Assembly (NCBI GenBank): GCA_021805245.1
Contig: JAJZFS010000011.1
Span: 1-33,741, forward strand
DNA from: Pseudomonadota bacterium
GTDB taxonomy: Bacteria > Pseudomonadota > Alphaproteobacteria > Micavibrionales > UBA2020
Direction of reading: 5' to 3'
Length of the DNA: 33,741 bases
Shown one piece after another: positions 26,103 through 33,741 of the stretch. The notes under the pieces are model-generated. The model saw nothing but the letters and a program-made list of their open reading frames with translations. It searched no databases and had not been told where the DNA came from. The translations under genes and the position numbers were made by a program. Position 1 is the first letter of the stretch. Each line of letters begins with the position of its first letter.

Positions 26103-26422
26103 TGGCCGCTCAAAAATTCAAAATCAAGAAGGGCGACACTGTTATCGTCCTCACCGGCAAGGATAAAGGCAAGAAGGGCGAAGTGAAGCACGTCGACACG
26201 ACAATGGCGCGTGTCACGGTCGCGGGCGTCAATCAAGTGACCAAGCACCGCAAGCCTTCGCAATCCAACCCCGGCGGTCTCGAGAAGATCGAGAAGTCGT
26301 TGCATATCTCCAACGTCTCGCTTGTCGACCCGAAATCCGGCAAGCCGACCCGCGTCGGATATAAAACGGTCAGCGGCCGCAAGGTGCGCGTCGCGAAACG
26401 CTCCGGCGAGCAGATGGAATAG
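26102..26422 (+). CDS. rplX: 50S ribosomal protein L24
   Basis: The 106-residue L24 has the KOW motif [24 protein letters not shown] near its start. L24 initiates 50S assembly. I chose ATG 26102 ([12 protein letters not shown]), which has GGAGG 7 nt upstream inside rplN, over the adjacent GTG 26099. It is translationally coupled to rplN. Confidence 0.96.
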   Translation: MAAQKFKIKKGDTVIVLTGKDKGKKGEVKHVDTTMARVTVAGVNQVTKHRKPSQSNPGGLEKIEKSLHISNVSLVDPKSGKPTRVGYKTVSGRKVRVAKRSGEQME

Positions 26423-26433
26423 GTGAGGAAGCT

Positions 26434-26979
26434 ATGGTAGCGCGTCTTAAAAAAGAATATCTGGAAAAAATCAGGCCGGCGTTGAAGCGGGAGTTCGGAT
26501 TCGAGAACGACATGCAGATTCCACGTCTGGACAAGATCGTCATCAACATGGGCGTTGGCGAAAACGCCTCGGACAGCAAGAAGATCAACGGCGCCGTCGC
26601 CGACATGACGCTGATCGCCGGGCAAAAGCCGGTGGTCTTGCACGCCCGCAAGTCGATCGCGACCTTCAAACTGCGCGAAGGCGTGCCGATCGGCTGCAAG
26701 GTGACCTTGCGCGGCGAGCGTATGTACGAGTTCCTCGACCGCCTGATCACGATCGCCATGCCGCGTATCCGCGACTTCCGCGGCGTGTCGGACAAGAGTT
26801 TCGATGGCAACGGCAACTACGCTCTCGGCATCAAGGAACAGATCATTTTCCCCGAAATCAACTTCGACAAGGTCGATACGATCCGGGGCATGGACATCAT
26901 CATCTGCACCACGGCGGTGAACGATGATCACGCAAGAGCTTTGCTGAAGGCATTAAAAATGCCCTTCAGGATTCGTTAA
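26434..26979 (+). CDS. rplE: 50S ribosomal protein L5
   Basis: This 181-residue L5 has [37 protein letters not shown] and GLD-like [26 protein letters not shown]. It binds 5S rRNA with L18 and contacts P-site tRNA. GAGGAAG precedes the ATG. Length is normal. Confidence 0.97.
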   Translation: MVARLKKEYLEKIRPALKREFGFENDMQIPRLDKIVINMGVGENASDSKKINGAVADMTLIAGQKPVVLHARKSIATFKLREGVPIGCKVTLRGERMYEFLDRLITIAMPRIRDFRGVSDKSFDGNGNYALGIKEQIIFPEINFDKVDTIRGMDIIICTTAVNDDHARALLKALKMPFRIR

Positions 26980-26999
26980 TCAGGAAGGATTTTTCAAGT

Positions 27000-27305
27000 A
27001 TGGCTAAAACAAGTTCAGTCGAAAAAAACAACCGCCGCAAGAAGATGGTGAAGCAGTATGCCGCCAAGTGGGCGAAGCTTAAGGAAATCGCCAACGACGA
27101 ATCCCGTCCGGCGGACGAACGCTTCGCCGCGCGCCTGAAGATGGCGACGCTGCCGCGCAACTCGCACCCGACGCGCATCCGCAACCGTTGTGCGCTCACG
27201 GGCCGCGCCCGCGGCAACTACCGGAAATTCGGCATCTCGCGCCTGATGTTCCGCGAACTCGCGTCCATGGGGATGATCCCGGGCGTCACGAAATCAAGCT
27301 GGTAA
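27000..27305 (+). CDS. rpsN: 30S ribosomal protein S14 (zinc-independent form)
   Basis: The 101-residue S14 is the long C-minus type, with a single cysteine in [27 protein letters not shown] and no CxxC pairs, so it does not need zinc. It binds the 30S head. AGGAAGG lies upstream of the ATG. Confidence 0.97.
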   Translation: MAKTSSVEKNNRRKKMVKQYAAKWAKLKEIANDESRPADERFAARLKMATLPRNSHPTRIRNRCALTGRARGNYRKFGISRLMFRELASMGMIPGVTKSSW

Positions 27306-27324
27306 GAGGAAAGGAGAAATACAC

Positions 27325-27720
27325 ATGGTAAACGATCCTCTTGGAGATTTGCTCACCCGCATCCGCAACGGCCAGATGGCGCGCCTGACCGCCGTCTCCA
27401 GCCCTGCGTCGAAGCACCGCATCAGCGTGCTCGAAGTGCTGAAGCGTGAAGGGTATATCCGCGATTACAGCGTGTCGAAGAAGGACAACGGCGCGGACGA
27501 GCTCAATGTCGAGCTGAAATATTCCGAAGGCCAGCCGGTGATCCGCAATATTGCGCGCATCTCCCGCCCCGGCCGCCGGGTTTATTCGAAGGTCGCGGAG
27601 GTTCCGCGCGTTTATAACGGTCTTGGTATTTCGATCCTCTCCACCTCGCGTGGCGTGATGTCCGACAAGGAAGCACGCGAAGCGCATGTGGGCGGCGAAC
27701 TGCTCTGCCGGGTCTTTTAA
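27325..27720 (+). CDS. rpsH: 30S ribosomal protein S8
   Basis: The 131-residue S8 has NDPLGDLLTRIRNGQMA at the start and ISILSTSRGVMSDKEAREAHVGGELLCRVF at the end. It binds the 16S central domain. In E. coli S8 is the translational repressor of the spc operon; whether that holds here is untested. AAAGGAG precedes the ATG. Confidence 0.97.
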   Translation: MVNDPLGDLLTRIRNGQMARLTAVSSPASKHRISVLEVLKREGYIRDYSVSKKDNGADELNVELKYSEGQPVIRNIARISRPGRRVYSKVAEVPRVYNGLGISILSTSRGVMSDKEAREAHVGGELLCRVF

Positions 27721-27737
27721 TCGAAGGGTATGTAGCC

Positions 27738-28271
27738 ATGTCAAGAATTGCAAAACACCCGATCAAAATCCCCGCCGGCGTCGACGTCAAGGTCGGTGGC
27801 GGGAAAATGGTCGTCAAGGGCAAAAAGGGCGAACTTACGCTCAATCTCGTCAGCGACGTTGCCGTCGAAGTCAAGGACGGCGCCGTTACCATCCGGCCGG
27901 TTTCCAAGGCACGTTTCTCCATGGATATGTGGGGCACGACGGCGTCCAACCTGCGTAACATGATGAAGGGTGTGACCGAAGGCTATTCCAAGAAGCTGCT
28001 CCTCGAAGGCGTCGGTTTCCGCGCCCAGATGAAGGGCAAGGATCTTGTGATGCAGATCGGTTTCAGCCACGAAGTCAACTACAAGACGCCGCAGGGCATC
28101 GAAATCAAGGCGCCGAAGCCGACGGAAATCGAAATCCACGGCATGGACAAGCAAAAAGTCGGTCAGGTCGCCGCCGAGATTTATCACATGAAGCCGCCGG
28201 AGCCATACAAAGGCAAGGGCTTCAGGTATGAAGGTCAAATCATCCGCCGCAAGGAAGGCAAGAAGAAGTAA
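27738..28271 (+). CDS. rplF: 50S ribosomal protein L6
   Basis: The 177-residue L6 has two repeated alpha/beta domains: SRIAKHPIKIPAGVDVKVGG at the start and YHMKPPEPYKGKGFRYEGQIIRRKEGKKK at the end. It lies near the factor-binding site below the L7/L12 stalk. GAAGGG precedes the ATG. Confidence 0.97.
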   Translation: MSRIAKHPIKIPAGVDVKVGGGKMVVKGKKGELTLNLVSDVAVEVKDGAVTIRPVSKARFSMDMWGTTASNLRNMMKGVTEGYSKKLLLEGVGFRAQMKGKDLVMQIGFSHEVNYKTPQGIEIKAPKPTEIEIHGMDKQKVGQVAAEIYHMKPPEPYKGKGFRYEGQIIRRKEGKKK

Positions 28272-28280
28272 GGTAAAGTC

Positions 28281-28643
28281 ATGAAAACAACGTCAAAACA
28301 ACGCCGCCAGTGGCGGGTCCGCAAGGCCGTCAGACACGCAACGGAGAAGAACAACCGTCTGCGTCTCAGCGTACACCGCTCCGCGCACCACATCTACGCG
28401 CAGGTCATCAACGACACGACCGGCACGACGCTGGCCGCCGCTTCGACGATGGATGCGGATTTGAAGAAGAGTCTGAAGAGCACGCACAATAAAGATGCCG
28501 CTGCCGCCGTCGGCAAGCTCGTCGCCGAGCGCGCCAAGAAAGCGGGTGTCGAAAAAGTCGCGTTCGACCGCGGCTCCTATATGTATCATGGCCGCGTCAA
28601 GGCTTTGGCCGAAGCGGCGCGCGAAGCCGGCTTATCGTTTTAA
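28281..28643 (+). CDS. rplR: 50S ribosomal protein L18
   Basis: The 120-residue L18 has [20 protein letters not shown], a [31 protein letters not shown] end and a basic N-terminus ([18 protein letters not shown]). With L5 it anchors 5S rRNA to the large subunit. AAGG precedes the ATG. Confidence 0.97.
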   Translation: MKTTSKQRRQWRVRKAVRHATEKNNRLRLSVHRSAHHIYAQVINDTTGTTLAAASTMDADLKKSLKSTHNKDAAAAVGKLVAERAKKAGVEKVAFDRGSYMYHGRVKALAEAAREAGLSF

Positions 28644-28655
28644 AGGAAGAGGAAA

Positions 28656-29213
28656 ATGGCAGAACCGAAGAAAAGAGAACACAAAGGCCGCGACCGCGAA
28701 GAAGGCTCTGAACTCCAAGAGCGCCTCGTCGCCGTCAACCGCGTTTCCAAGACGGTCAAGGGCGGCCGCCGCATGGGCTTCGCCGCCATCGTTGTCGTCG
28801 GTGACGGCCGCGGCCGCATCGGCGCCGGCGCCGGCAAGGCCCGCGAAGTTCCCGAAGCGATCAAAAAAGCCACCGATCAGGCGAAACGCCACATGGTGCG
28901 CGTTCCCCTGCGCGATGCGCGTACGCTGCATCACGATATCGAAGCGCGCTTCGGCGCCGGTCGCGTGCGCATGCGCGCCGCCCCGGCTGGTACCGGCATC
29001 ATCGCCGGCGGTCCGCTGCGTGCCGTGTTCGAAGTGCTCGGCGTTCACGACGTCGTGGCGAAGAACCTCGGTTCCCCCAACCCTTACAACATGGTGAAGG
29101 CCGCGCTTGAAGCGTTCAAAATCATGGAAAGCCCGCGCATGGTCGCCGGCCGCCGCGGCCGCCGCGTCAACGAAGTGCTGGGCCGCAAGAATGATGCGAA
29201 GGAGACTGCATAA
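28656..29213 (+). CDS. rpsE: 30S ribosomal protein S5
   Basis: The 185-residue S5 has [45 protein letters not shown] (the loop where spectinomycin-resistance changes occur) and [33 protein letters not shown]. It helps decoding accuracy and the mRNA entry helicase. AGGAAGAGG precedes the ATG. The stop shares a base with the rpmD start (TAATG). Confidence 0.97.
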   Translation: MAEPKKREHKGRDREEGSELQERLVAVNRVSKTVKGGRRMGFAAIVVVGDGRGRIGAGAGKAREVPEAIKKATDQAKRHMVRVPLRDARTLHHDIEARFGAGRVRMRAAPAGTGIIAGGPLRAVFEVLGVHDVVAKNLGSPNPYNMVKAALEAFKIMESPRMVAGRRGRRVNEVLGRKNDAKETA

Positions 29214-29464
29214 TGGCTGAAGCAACGAAAAAAACCGCCGTGAAGAAGGCCGCGCCGAAAAAGGCTGGCGCCGAGAAGTCCGGCAAGAAAATAAAAGTCA
29301 CCCAAGTCGGCAGCCCGATCGGCCGCATTGACGTGCAGCAGGCGACGCTGATCGGTCTCGGCCTCAACAAGCGTCACCGCTCGAAGGTGCTGGAAGATAC
29401 GCCCGCCGTGCGCGGCATGATCAATGTCGTCAAACATCTCGTCGTCGTCGAAGACGCGGCGTAA
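29213..29464 (+). CDS. rpmD: 50S ribosomal protein L30 with N-terminal extension
   Basis: L30 is usually about 60 residues; this one has 83. The L30 core begins near residue 26 ([46 protein letters not shown]). It is preceded by a lysine/alanine-rich segment ([20 protein letters not shown]). The start overlaps the rpsE stop, and GGAGA lies 7-8 nt upstream, so the extended N-terminus looks genuine. Confidence 0.94.
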   Translation: MAEATKKTAVKKAAPKKAGAEKSGKKIKVTQVGSPIGRIDVQQATLIGLGLNKRHRSKVLEDTPAVRGMINVVKHLVVVEDAA

Positions 29465-29489
29465 AGCTGAAGGATAAAGGAACAAAGCC

Positions 29490-30020
29490 ATGAAACTCAA
29501 CCAGCTCAAGGACAATCCCGGCGCGCGCAAGACCCGTATCACGGTCGGCCGCGGTATCGGTTCCGGCAAGGGCAAGACCTGCGGTCGCGGCGTCAAGGGC
29601 CAGAAAGCCCGCTCCGGCGTGGCGATCAAAGGCTTTGAAGGCGGTCAAATGCCGATGCTGCGCCGTATTCCGAAGCGCGGCTTCAATAATTATACGGCCA
29701 AATGCTATGCGGAGATCAATCTCGACGACCTGCAGGAAGCTGTGACATCCAAAAAGATTTCCGGTGCCAAGCCGATTGATCTTGCCATTTTGCTTGATGC
29801 GGGCGTTGTCCGCGGCGGTAAGGATGGTTTGCGCATTGTCGCCGGCCGTCAGCCTCTCAAAGCCAAGCTGGACATTGTCGTGACCGGCGCGACCAAAGGC
29901 GCTATTGCGGCGGTGGAAAAAGCCGGCGGCAAGATCGAGGTTTTGCCCGTAAAGGTCAACAAGCTCCTCAAGGGCAAGCCCGGCAAGAAAGAGCAAGCCA
30001 AAAAGGCTGCGAAGAAGTAA
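29490..30020 (+). CDS. rplO: 50S ribosomal protein L15
   Basis: The 176-residue L15 begins MKLNQLKDNPGARKTRITVGRGIGSGKGKTCGRGVKGQKAR and has the GFEGGQMPMLRRIPKRGF signature. It is longer than E. coli L15 (144 residues), largely through the basic end KPGKKEQAKKAAKK. AAAGGA precedes the ATG. A 169-nt gap follows before secY, with a promoter near its end. Confidence 0.96.
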   Translation: MKLNQLKDNPGARKTRITVGRGIGSGKGKTCGRGVKGQKARSGVAIKGFEGGQMPMLRRIPKRGFNNYTAKCYAEINLDDLQEAVTSKKISGAKPIDLAILLDAGVVRGGKDGLRIVAGRQPLKAKLDIVVTGATKGAIAAVEKAGGKIEVLPVKVNKLLKGKPGKKEQAKKAAKK

Positions 30021-30121
30021 CGTAAACCGCGTTCCGTAACATATCCTGCGGCGCGCGGCGGCGCGGCGCTTCTTTCCGTTGCGCCTTTAAAAAACCTGCG
30101 GCACGAGGGCAGTTATAGCTA

Positions 30122-30150
30122 TTGACCCGCTGATTTCATCGCCCTAGACT
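30122..30150 (+). promoter_or_regulatory. Internal promoter upstream of secY
   Basis: TTGACC (30122-30127), a 17-nt spacer and TAGACT (30145-30150) resemble a sigma70 promoter in the only long gap of the spc block. The start near 30157 would give a leader of about 33 nt to the secY GTG. A weak GC-rich hairpin (30065-30085) lies upstream. Confidence 0.5.
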
Positions 30151-30189
30151 TGAGCCCGATCGCGCCCATTCAAGAGGAGACCCGCCACA

Positions 30190-31539
30190 GTGTCATCTGA
30201 CATCGAACAATTCGCCTCCAACCTTAATTTTGCGGCTTTTTCTAAAGCGACGGAGCTGAAAAAGCGCCTGTGGTTTACGCTCACGGCGCTGCTGGTTTTC
30301 CGTCTTGGCACGTTCATTCCCCTGCCAGGGATCGACCCGCAGGTCTGGCAGGGCATCTTCCAGCAGCATTCCGGCGGCGTGCTCGACATGTTCAACATGT
30401 TCTCGGGCGGCGCGCTGAAGCGGATGTCGATCTTCGCACTCAATATCATGCCTTACATCTCGGCGTCGATTATCATGCAGATTCTGACGTCGATGCACCC
30501 GCAACTTGAAGCCCTGAAAAAAGAGGGCGCGACGGGGCAGCAGAAGATCAACCAGTACACCCGCTATTTCACCATCCTGCTGGCCGCGTTGCAGGGCTAC
30601 GGCCTTGCCGCCGCCCTCGAGCATATGCCCGGGCAGGGCGGCGTGTCGGCGGTGATCGATCCCGGCATCTTTTTCCGCATCACGACCGTCATCACCATCG
30701 TCGGCGGCACGATTTTCCTGATGTGGATCGGCGAGCAGATCACGGCGCGCGGTGTCGGCAACGGCCAGTCGCTGATCATCTTCGCCGGTATCGTCTCGCG
30801 CATCCCGGGCGCGGTCGGTGCGGTGCTGGCACTGGGCCAGCAGGGTGCGTTGTCGCCGCTCACCATCCTCGGCATGATCGTGATGGTGGTCGCTGTCGTC
30901 GCCTTTATCGTCTTCATGGAGCGCGCCTACCGGCGCATTATCCTGCAGTATCCGAAACGGATGGTCGGTAACCGCATGTCCGGCGGCGATTCGAGCCATA
31001 TGCCGCTGAAGCTCAATACCTCCGGCGTGATTCCGCCGATCTTCGCGTCTTCGCTGCTGCTACTGCCGATGACGTTCGTGAACTTTTCCGGTATAGGCAA
31101 AAGCAGCGAAATCATGGACTGGGTCGCACGCAACCTGCAGCACGGCCAGCCGCTCTTTATGGCCTCTTACGGCATACTGATTATTTTCTTTACGTTCTTT
31201 TACACGGCGATCGTCTTCAATCCCGACGAGACGGCGGACAACCTGCGCAAATACGGCGGGTTCATTCCGGGCTACCGTCCGGGACAGGCGACGGCGGATT
31301 ACATGGACTATGTACTGACCCGCATCACCGTCATCGGCTCGGCCTATCTTGTCCTTGTCTGCCTTCTGCCGGAGTTTTTGATGTCGAAGTTCAGCATGCC
31401 GTTCTACTTCGGCGGCACGAGCTTGCTGATTACCGTCGTCGTGATGATGGATACCGTGGCGCAGATCCATTCCCACCTGATCGCGCACCAGTATGAAGGT
31501 CTGATCAAGAAAACGAAATTGAGGGGGGCGCGGAAATGA
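30190..31539 (+). CDS. secY: Preprotein translocase subunit SecY
   Basis: The 449-residue SecY is the channel of the Sec translocon in the inner membrane. About ten hydrophobic segments are visible. The first is FTLTALLVFRLGTFIPLPGI, followed by the plug-region MFNMFSGGALKRMSIFALNIMPYISASIIMQ and the loop RMVGNRMSGGDSSHMPLKLNTSGVIPPIFASS. Start is GTG 30190 with AGAGGAG upstream. It has its own likely promoter. Its stop overlaps the adk ATG (ATGA). Confidence 0.97.
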   Translation: MSSDIEQFASNLNFAAFSKATELKKRLWFTLTALLVFRLGTFIPLPGIDPQVWQGIFQQHSGGVLDMFNMFSGGALKRMSIFALNIMPYISASIIMQILTSMHPQLEALKKEGATGQQKINQYTRYFTILLAALQGYGLAAALEHMPGQGGVSAVIDPGIFFRITTVITIVGGTIFLMWIGEQITARGVGNGQSLIIFAGIVSRIPGAVGAVLALGQQGALSPLTILGMIVMVVAVVAFIVFMERAYRRIILQYPKRMVGNRMSGGDSSHMPLKLNTSGVIPPIFASSLLLLPMTFVNFSGIGKSSEIMDWVARNLQHGQPLFMASYGILIIFFTFFYTAIVFNPDETADNLRKYGGFIPGYRPGQATADYMDYVLTRITVIGSAYLVLVCLLPEFLMSKFSMPFYFGGTSLLITVVVMMDTVAQIHSHLIAHQYEGLIKKTKLRGARK

Positions 31540-32228
31540 GAATCATTCTTTTAGGCCCGCCGGGTGCGGGCAAGGGCACGCAGGCGCGCGTTTTGACCGA
31601 GAAATACGGCATTCCGCAGATTGCCGCGGGCGACCTTTTCCGCGAGAACATCAAGAACAAGACCGCGCTGGGTCGGCAGGTGGAAGAGATTCTCAAAGCG
31701 GGCACGCTGGTGCCGGACGCCATCACCATCAAAATGATCGCCGAGCGGCTCGACCAGCCGGACTGCAAGAACGGCTTTATCCTCGACGGCTTTCCACGCA
31801 ACGTCGCGCAGGCCGAGGCGCTGGAAGAGATGCTGAAAAAGAAAGGCATCAAGCTCGATGCCGCGGTGCAGATGACGGTCGATGACGACGATCTGGTGGA
31901 ACGCATCTCCGGCCGGTTCACCTGCGGCGGTTGCGGCGAGGGCTATCACGACAAGTTCAAAAAGCCGCACGATCCGGAGACTTGTGATAAATGCGGCGCG
32001 AAAGACAAATTTACCCGCCGTCCCGACGATAACGAGGAGACGGTGCGCACCCGTCTCGACACTTACCACCAGCAGACCAAACCGATTCTCCCCTTCTACG
32101 AAGAGCGTGGATTATTGAAAACAGTCGACGGCATGGCGCCCATGAAGGATGTGACCGCCCAGATTTTGGCTCTTTTTCCGTCTAAAAAGACGCCGAATCA
32201 AGGCATTCAGGCCAAGAAAAACGGCTGA
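31536..32228 (+). CDS. adk: Adenylate kinase, zinc-LID type
   Basis: The 230-residue adenylate kinase (ATP + AMP to 2 ADP) has P-loop GPPGAGKGT (residues 7-15), the AMP-site GDLFRENI and DGFPRNVAQAE, and a LID with four cysteines (C130, C133, C150, C153) typical of structural zinc binding. It is the long form. The last 15 residues (KKTPNQGIQAKKNG) extend past the fold. The start overlaps the secY stop, giving coupling. Confidence 0.97.
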   Translation: MRIILLGPPGAGKGTQARVLTEKYGIPQIAAGDLFRENIKNKTALGRQVEEILKAGTLVPDAITIKMIAERLDQPDCKNGFILDGFPRNVAQAEALEEMLKKKGIKLDAAVQMTVDDDDLVERISGRFTCGGCGEGYHDKFKKPHDPETCDKCGAKDKFTRRPDDNEETVRTRLDTYHQQTKPILPFYEERGLLKTVDGMAPMKDVTAQILALFPSKKTPNQGIQAKKNG

Positions 32229-32294
32229 AAATTAACCTTTTATGCCAAATCGATGAAAAACCGCGCTTTCGCCTTCAATAAGGTAAATATACTG

Positions 32295-32322
32295 TTGACG
32301 TCTCTCGCTCTTCTCTTATAAT
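32295..32322 (+). promoter_or_regulatory. Promoter of the rpsM-rpsK-rpoA unit
   Basis: TTGACG (32295-32300), a 16-nt spacer and a perfect TATAAT (32317-32322) make this one of the strongest promoters in the window. The start near 32329 gives a leader of about 59 nt with a small CTCGC/GCGAG hairpin. It lets the alpha block be expressed apart from secY-adk. Confidence 0.8.
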
Positions 32323-32387
32323 GCGCCGACTCGCCTGCTCTTCAGCGTGCGAGATGTAATTTTTGTCCTGAATAAAGGAGTATCCGC

Positions 32388-32771
32388 GTGGCACGTATCG
32401 AAGGTGTCAATATCCCCACCGAAAAAGTTGTCGGCATTGCGCTGACCTATATCCATGGCATCGGCCGCACGACCGCCAAGAAGCTTCTTGAAACGGCGGG
32501 CGTACCTTGGGGCAAGCGCGTCAATGCGCTCTCCGAGGACGAGCTGAACCGCATCCGCGACGCGATCAAGGCAAGTTGCAAGGTCGAAGGCGAGCTGCGT
32601 CGAGAAATCGCGATGAGCATCAAGCGCCTGATGGATCTTGGCTGCTACCGCGGCCTGCGTCACCGCAAAGGCCTGCCTGTCCGCGGTCAGCGCACCAAGA
32701 CCAATGCGCGCACGCGCAAAGGCCCGCGCAAGACGATCGCCGGCAAGAAGATGGTCGCGGCGAAGAAATAA
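32388..32771 (+). CDS. rpsM: 30S ribosomal protein S13
   Basis: The 127-residue S13 starts at [64 protein letters not shown]. It lies in the 30S head and contacts L5 and the P-site tRNA. AAAGGAG precedes the GTG. It is the first gene after the strong promoter at 32295-32322. Confidence 0.97.
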   Translation: MARIEGVNIPTEKVVGIALTYIHGIGRTTAKKLLETAGVPWGKRVNALSEDELNRIRDAIKASCKVEGELRREIAMSIKRLMDLGCYRGLRHRKGLPVRGQRTKTNARTRKGPRKTIAGKKMVAAKK

Positions 32772-32794
32772 AATTTTAGTGAAAGCAGAATAAA

Positions 32795-33202
32795 ATGGCT
32801 AAAGAGCAGAAAAAAACACCTCAAGTGGCGCGCGGCCGCAAAAAGGAACGTAAGAACGTCACCACCGGTACGGCGCACGTCAACTCCACGTTCAACAATA
32901 CCATCGTCACGATCACCGATGCGCAGGGCAACACGCTGGCCTGGTCCACCGCCGGCCATCAGGGATTCAAGGGCTCGCGCAAATCGACTCCTTATGCGGC
33001 GCAGATCGCTGCCGAAGATGCCGGCCGCAAGGCGCAGGAACATGGCGTCAAGACGCTCGAAGTTCTGGTCAAGGGTCCGGGGTCGGGCCGTGAATCGGCT
33101 CTGCGCGCACTGCAGTCCGTCGGCTTCACGATCAACTCGATCGTCGACATCACGCCGGTGCCGCACAACGGCTGCCGTCCGCGCAAGCGCCGCCGCGTTT
33201 AA
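32795..33202 (+). CDS. rpsK: 30S ribosomal protein S11
   Basis: The 135-residue S11 has [42 protein letters not shown] and the end [17 protein letters not shown]. It lies on the 30S platform near the E site. The N-terminal 20 residues are basic. The ribosome site is weak (GTGAAAG). rpoA follows after 54 nt. Confidence 0.98.
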   Translation: MAKEQKKTPQVARGRKKERKNVTTGTAHVNSTFNNTIVTITDAQGNTLAWSTAGHQGFKGSRKSTPYAAQIAAEDAGRKAQEHGVKTLEVLVKGPGSGRESALRALQSVGFTINSIVDITPVPHNGCRPRKRRRV

Positions 33203-33256
33203 GTTTTCTAACACCTGTTTCGTCATTCACGTATACCGTAAAAAGAGGGGCTGACC

Positions 33257-33741
33257 TTGATACAAAAAAATTGGCAAGAGCTTATCAAACCGAACAAGAT
33301 TGAAGTCACCACCGCAAAAGACCCCGCCCGCCACGGCACCGTCGTCGTCGAGCCGCTCGAGCGCGGCTATGGGCTGACGCTGGGCAACGCGCTGCGCCGC
33401 GTTCTGCTGTCCTCGCTGCAGGGTGCCGCCATCACCTCGATCAAGATCGATGGCGTGCTGCATGAGTTCTCTTCCATCGACGGCGTCCGCGAAGACGTCA
33501 CCGACATCATCCTTAACGTCAAGAACATCGCCCTGCGCATGCACGTCGAAGGCACGAAGAAGATCCATCTGCGCGCCGAAGGCCCGTGCGAAGTCAAGGC
33601 CGGCATGATCGAGACCACCGCCGACATCGAGATCACCAACCCCGATCTCGTTCTCTGCACCCTCGGCAACGGCGCCAAGCTGGAGATCGAATTCTCCGTC
33701 AGCACCGGCAAGGGCTACCGCCCCGCCGCGCAGAACCGCGC
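33257..33741 (+). CDS. rpoA: RNA polymerase alpha subunit, N-terminal part
   Basis: The visible 161 residues are the alpha N-terminal domain: [71 protein letters not shown]. This domain dimerises and nucleates core polymerase assembly. The canonical N-terminus begins at TTG 33257, preceded by GAGGGG at about 7 nt; I see no alternative ATG consistent with the family. The C-terminal domain lies beyond the window edge. Confidence 0.95.
   Translation, partial: MIQKNWQELIKPNKIEVTTAKDPARHGTVVVEPLERGYGLTLGNALRRVLLSSLQGAAITSIKIDGVLHEFSSIDGVREDVTDIILNVKNIALRMHVEGTKKIHLRAEGPCEVKAGMIETTADIEITNPDLVLCTLGNGAKLEIEFSVSTGKGYRPAAQNR

Noticed and set aside
30065-30085. GGCGC/GCGCC hairpin after rplO as a terminator
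   Set aside because: It has a five-base-pair stem, an 11-nt loop and only three T; too weak to call.

Overview
The window looks like a chromosomal segment of an alphaproteobacterium. The support is a divK-pleD cell-cycle pair, an EipB (DUF1849) envelope protein, an IalB-family protein, a 17-kDa-antigen-like glycine-zipper lipoprotein, a zinc-free L33, a near-perfect CtrA box, and the contiguous str-S10-spc-alpha order ending secY-adk-rpsM-rpsK-rpoA. Coding DNA is GC-rich and intergenic DNA is AT-richer. I cannot place the lineage more finely from sequence alone. I see no insertion sequence, prophage, CRISPR array, tRNA or rRNA.

Positions 1-15200 hold mixed housekeeping and accessory genes, mostly as short units on both strands. 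In order: htpG (5' part only) and pdxH (-); a glycine-zipper lipoprotein (+); an IalB-like secreted protein (-); rpmG and an orphan small protein (+); a GNAT acetyltransferase (-); pleD and divK (-); eipB (-); a TPR-methyltransferase (+); an HD hydrolase (-); ssb and a small polytopic membrane protein (+); a CtrA box; an alpha/beta hydrolase, a YdcH-like protein and xth (+); two overlapping ankyrin-repeat genes (+); then obg, rpmA and rplU (-). Several strong intrinsic terminators and sigma70-type promoters can be read directly.

Positions 15201-15787 are a gene-free, AT-rich divergent regulatory region. It carries near-consensus promoters for rplU (left) and rpsL (right), a GC-rich palindrome, and a leader of about 255 nt before rpsL that is packed with potential hairpins.

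Positions 15788-33741 are the ribosomal-protein superoperon: rpsL, rpsG, fusA, tuf, rpsJ, an unrecognised 62-residue ORF, rplC, rplD, rplW, rplB, rpsS, rplV, rpsC, rplP, rpmC, rpsQ, rplN, rplX, rplE, rpsN, rpsH, rplF, rplR, rpsE, rpmD, rplO, secY, adk, rpsM, rpsK and rpoA (cut by the window end). Good internal promoters lie before secY and before rpsM. Together these genes make ribosomal subunits, the translation GTPases, the Sec channel, adenylate kinase and the RNA polymerase alpha subunit.

The most unusual items are the extra small ORF inside the S10 operon, the structured rpsL leader, an intrinsic terminator ending about 10 nt before the obg start, a CtrA box followed by a terminator about 60 nt downstream of a plausible start site, lysine/alanine-rich tails on several ribosomal proteins, and TTG starts for rpoA and the TPR-methyltransferase.
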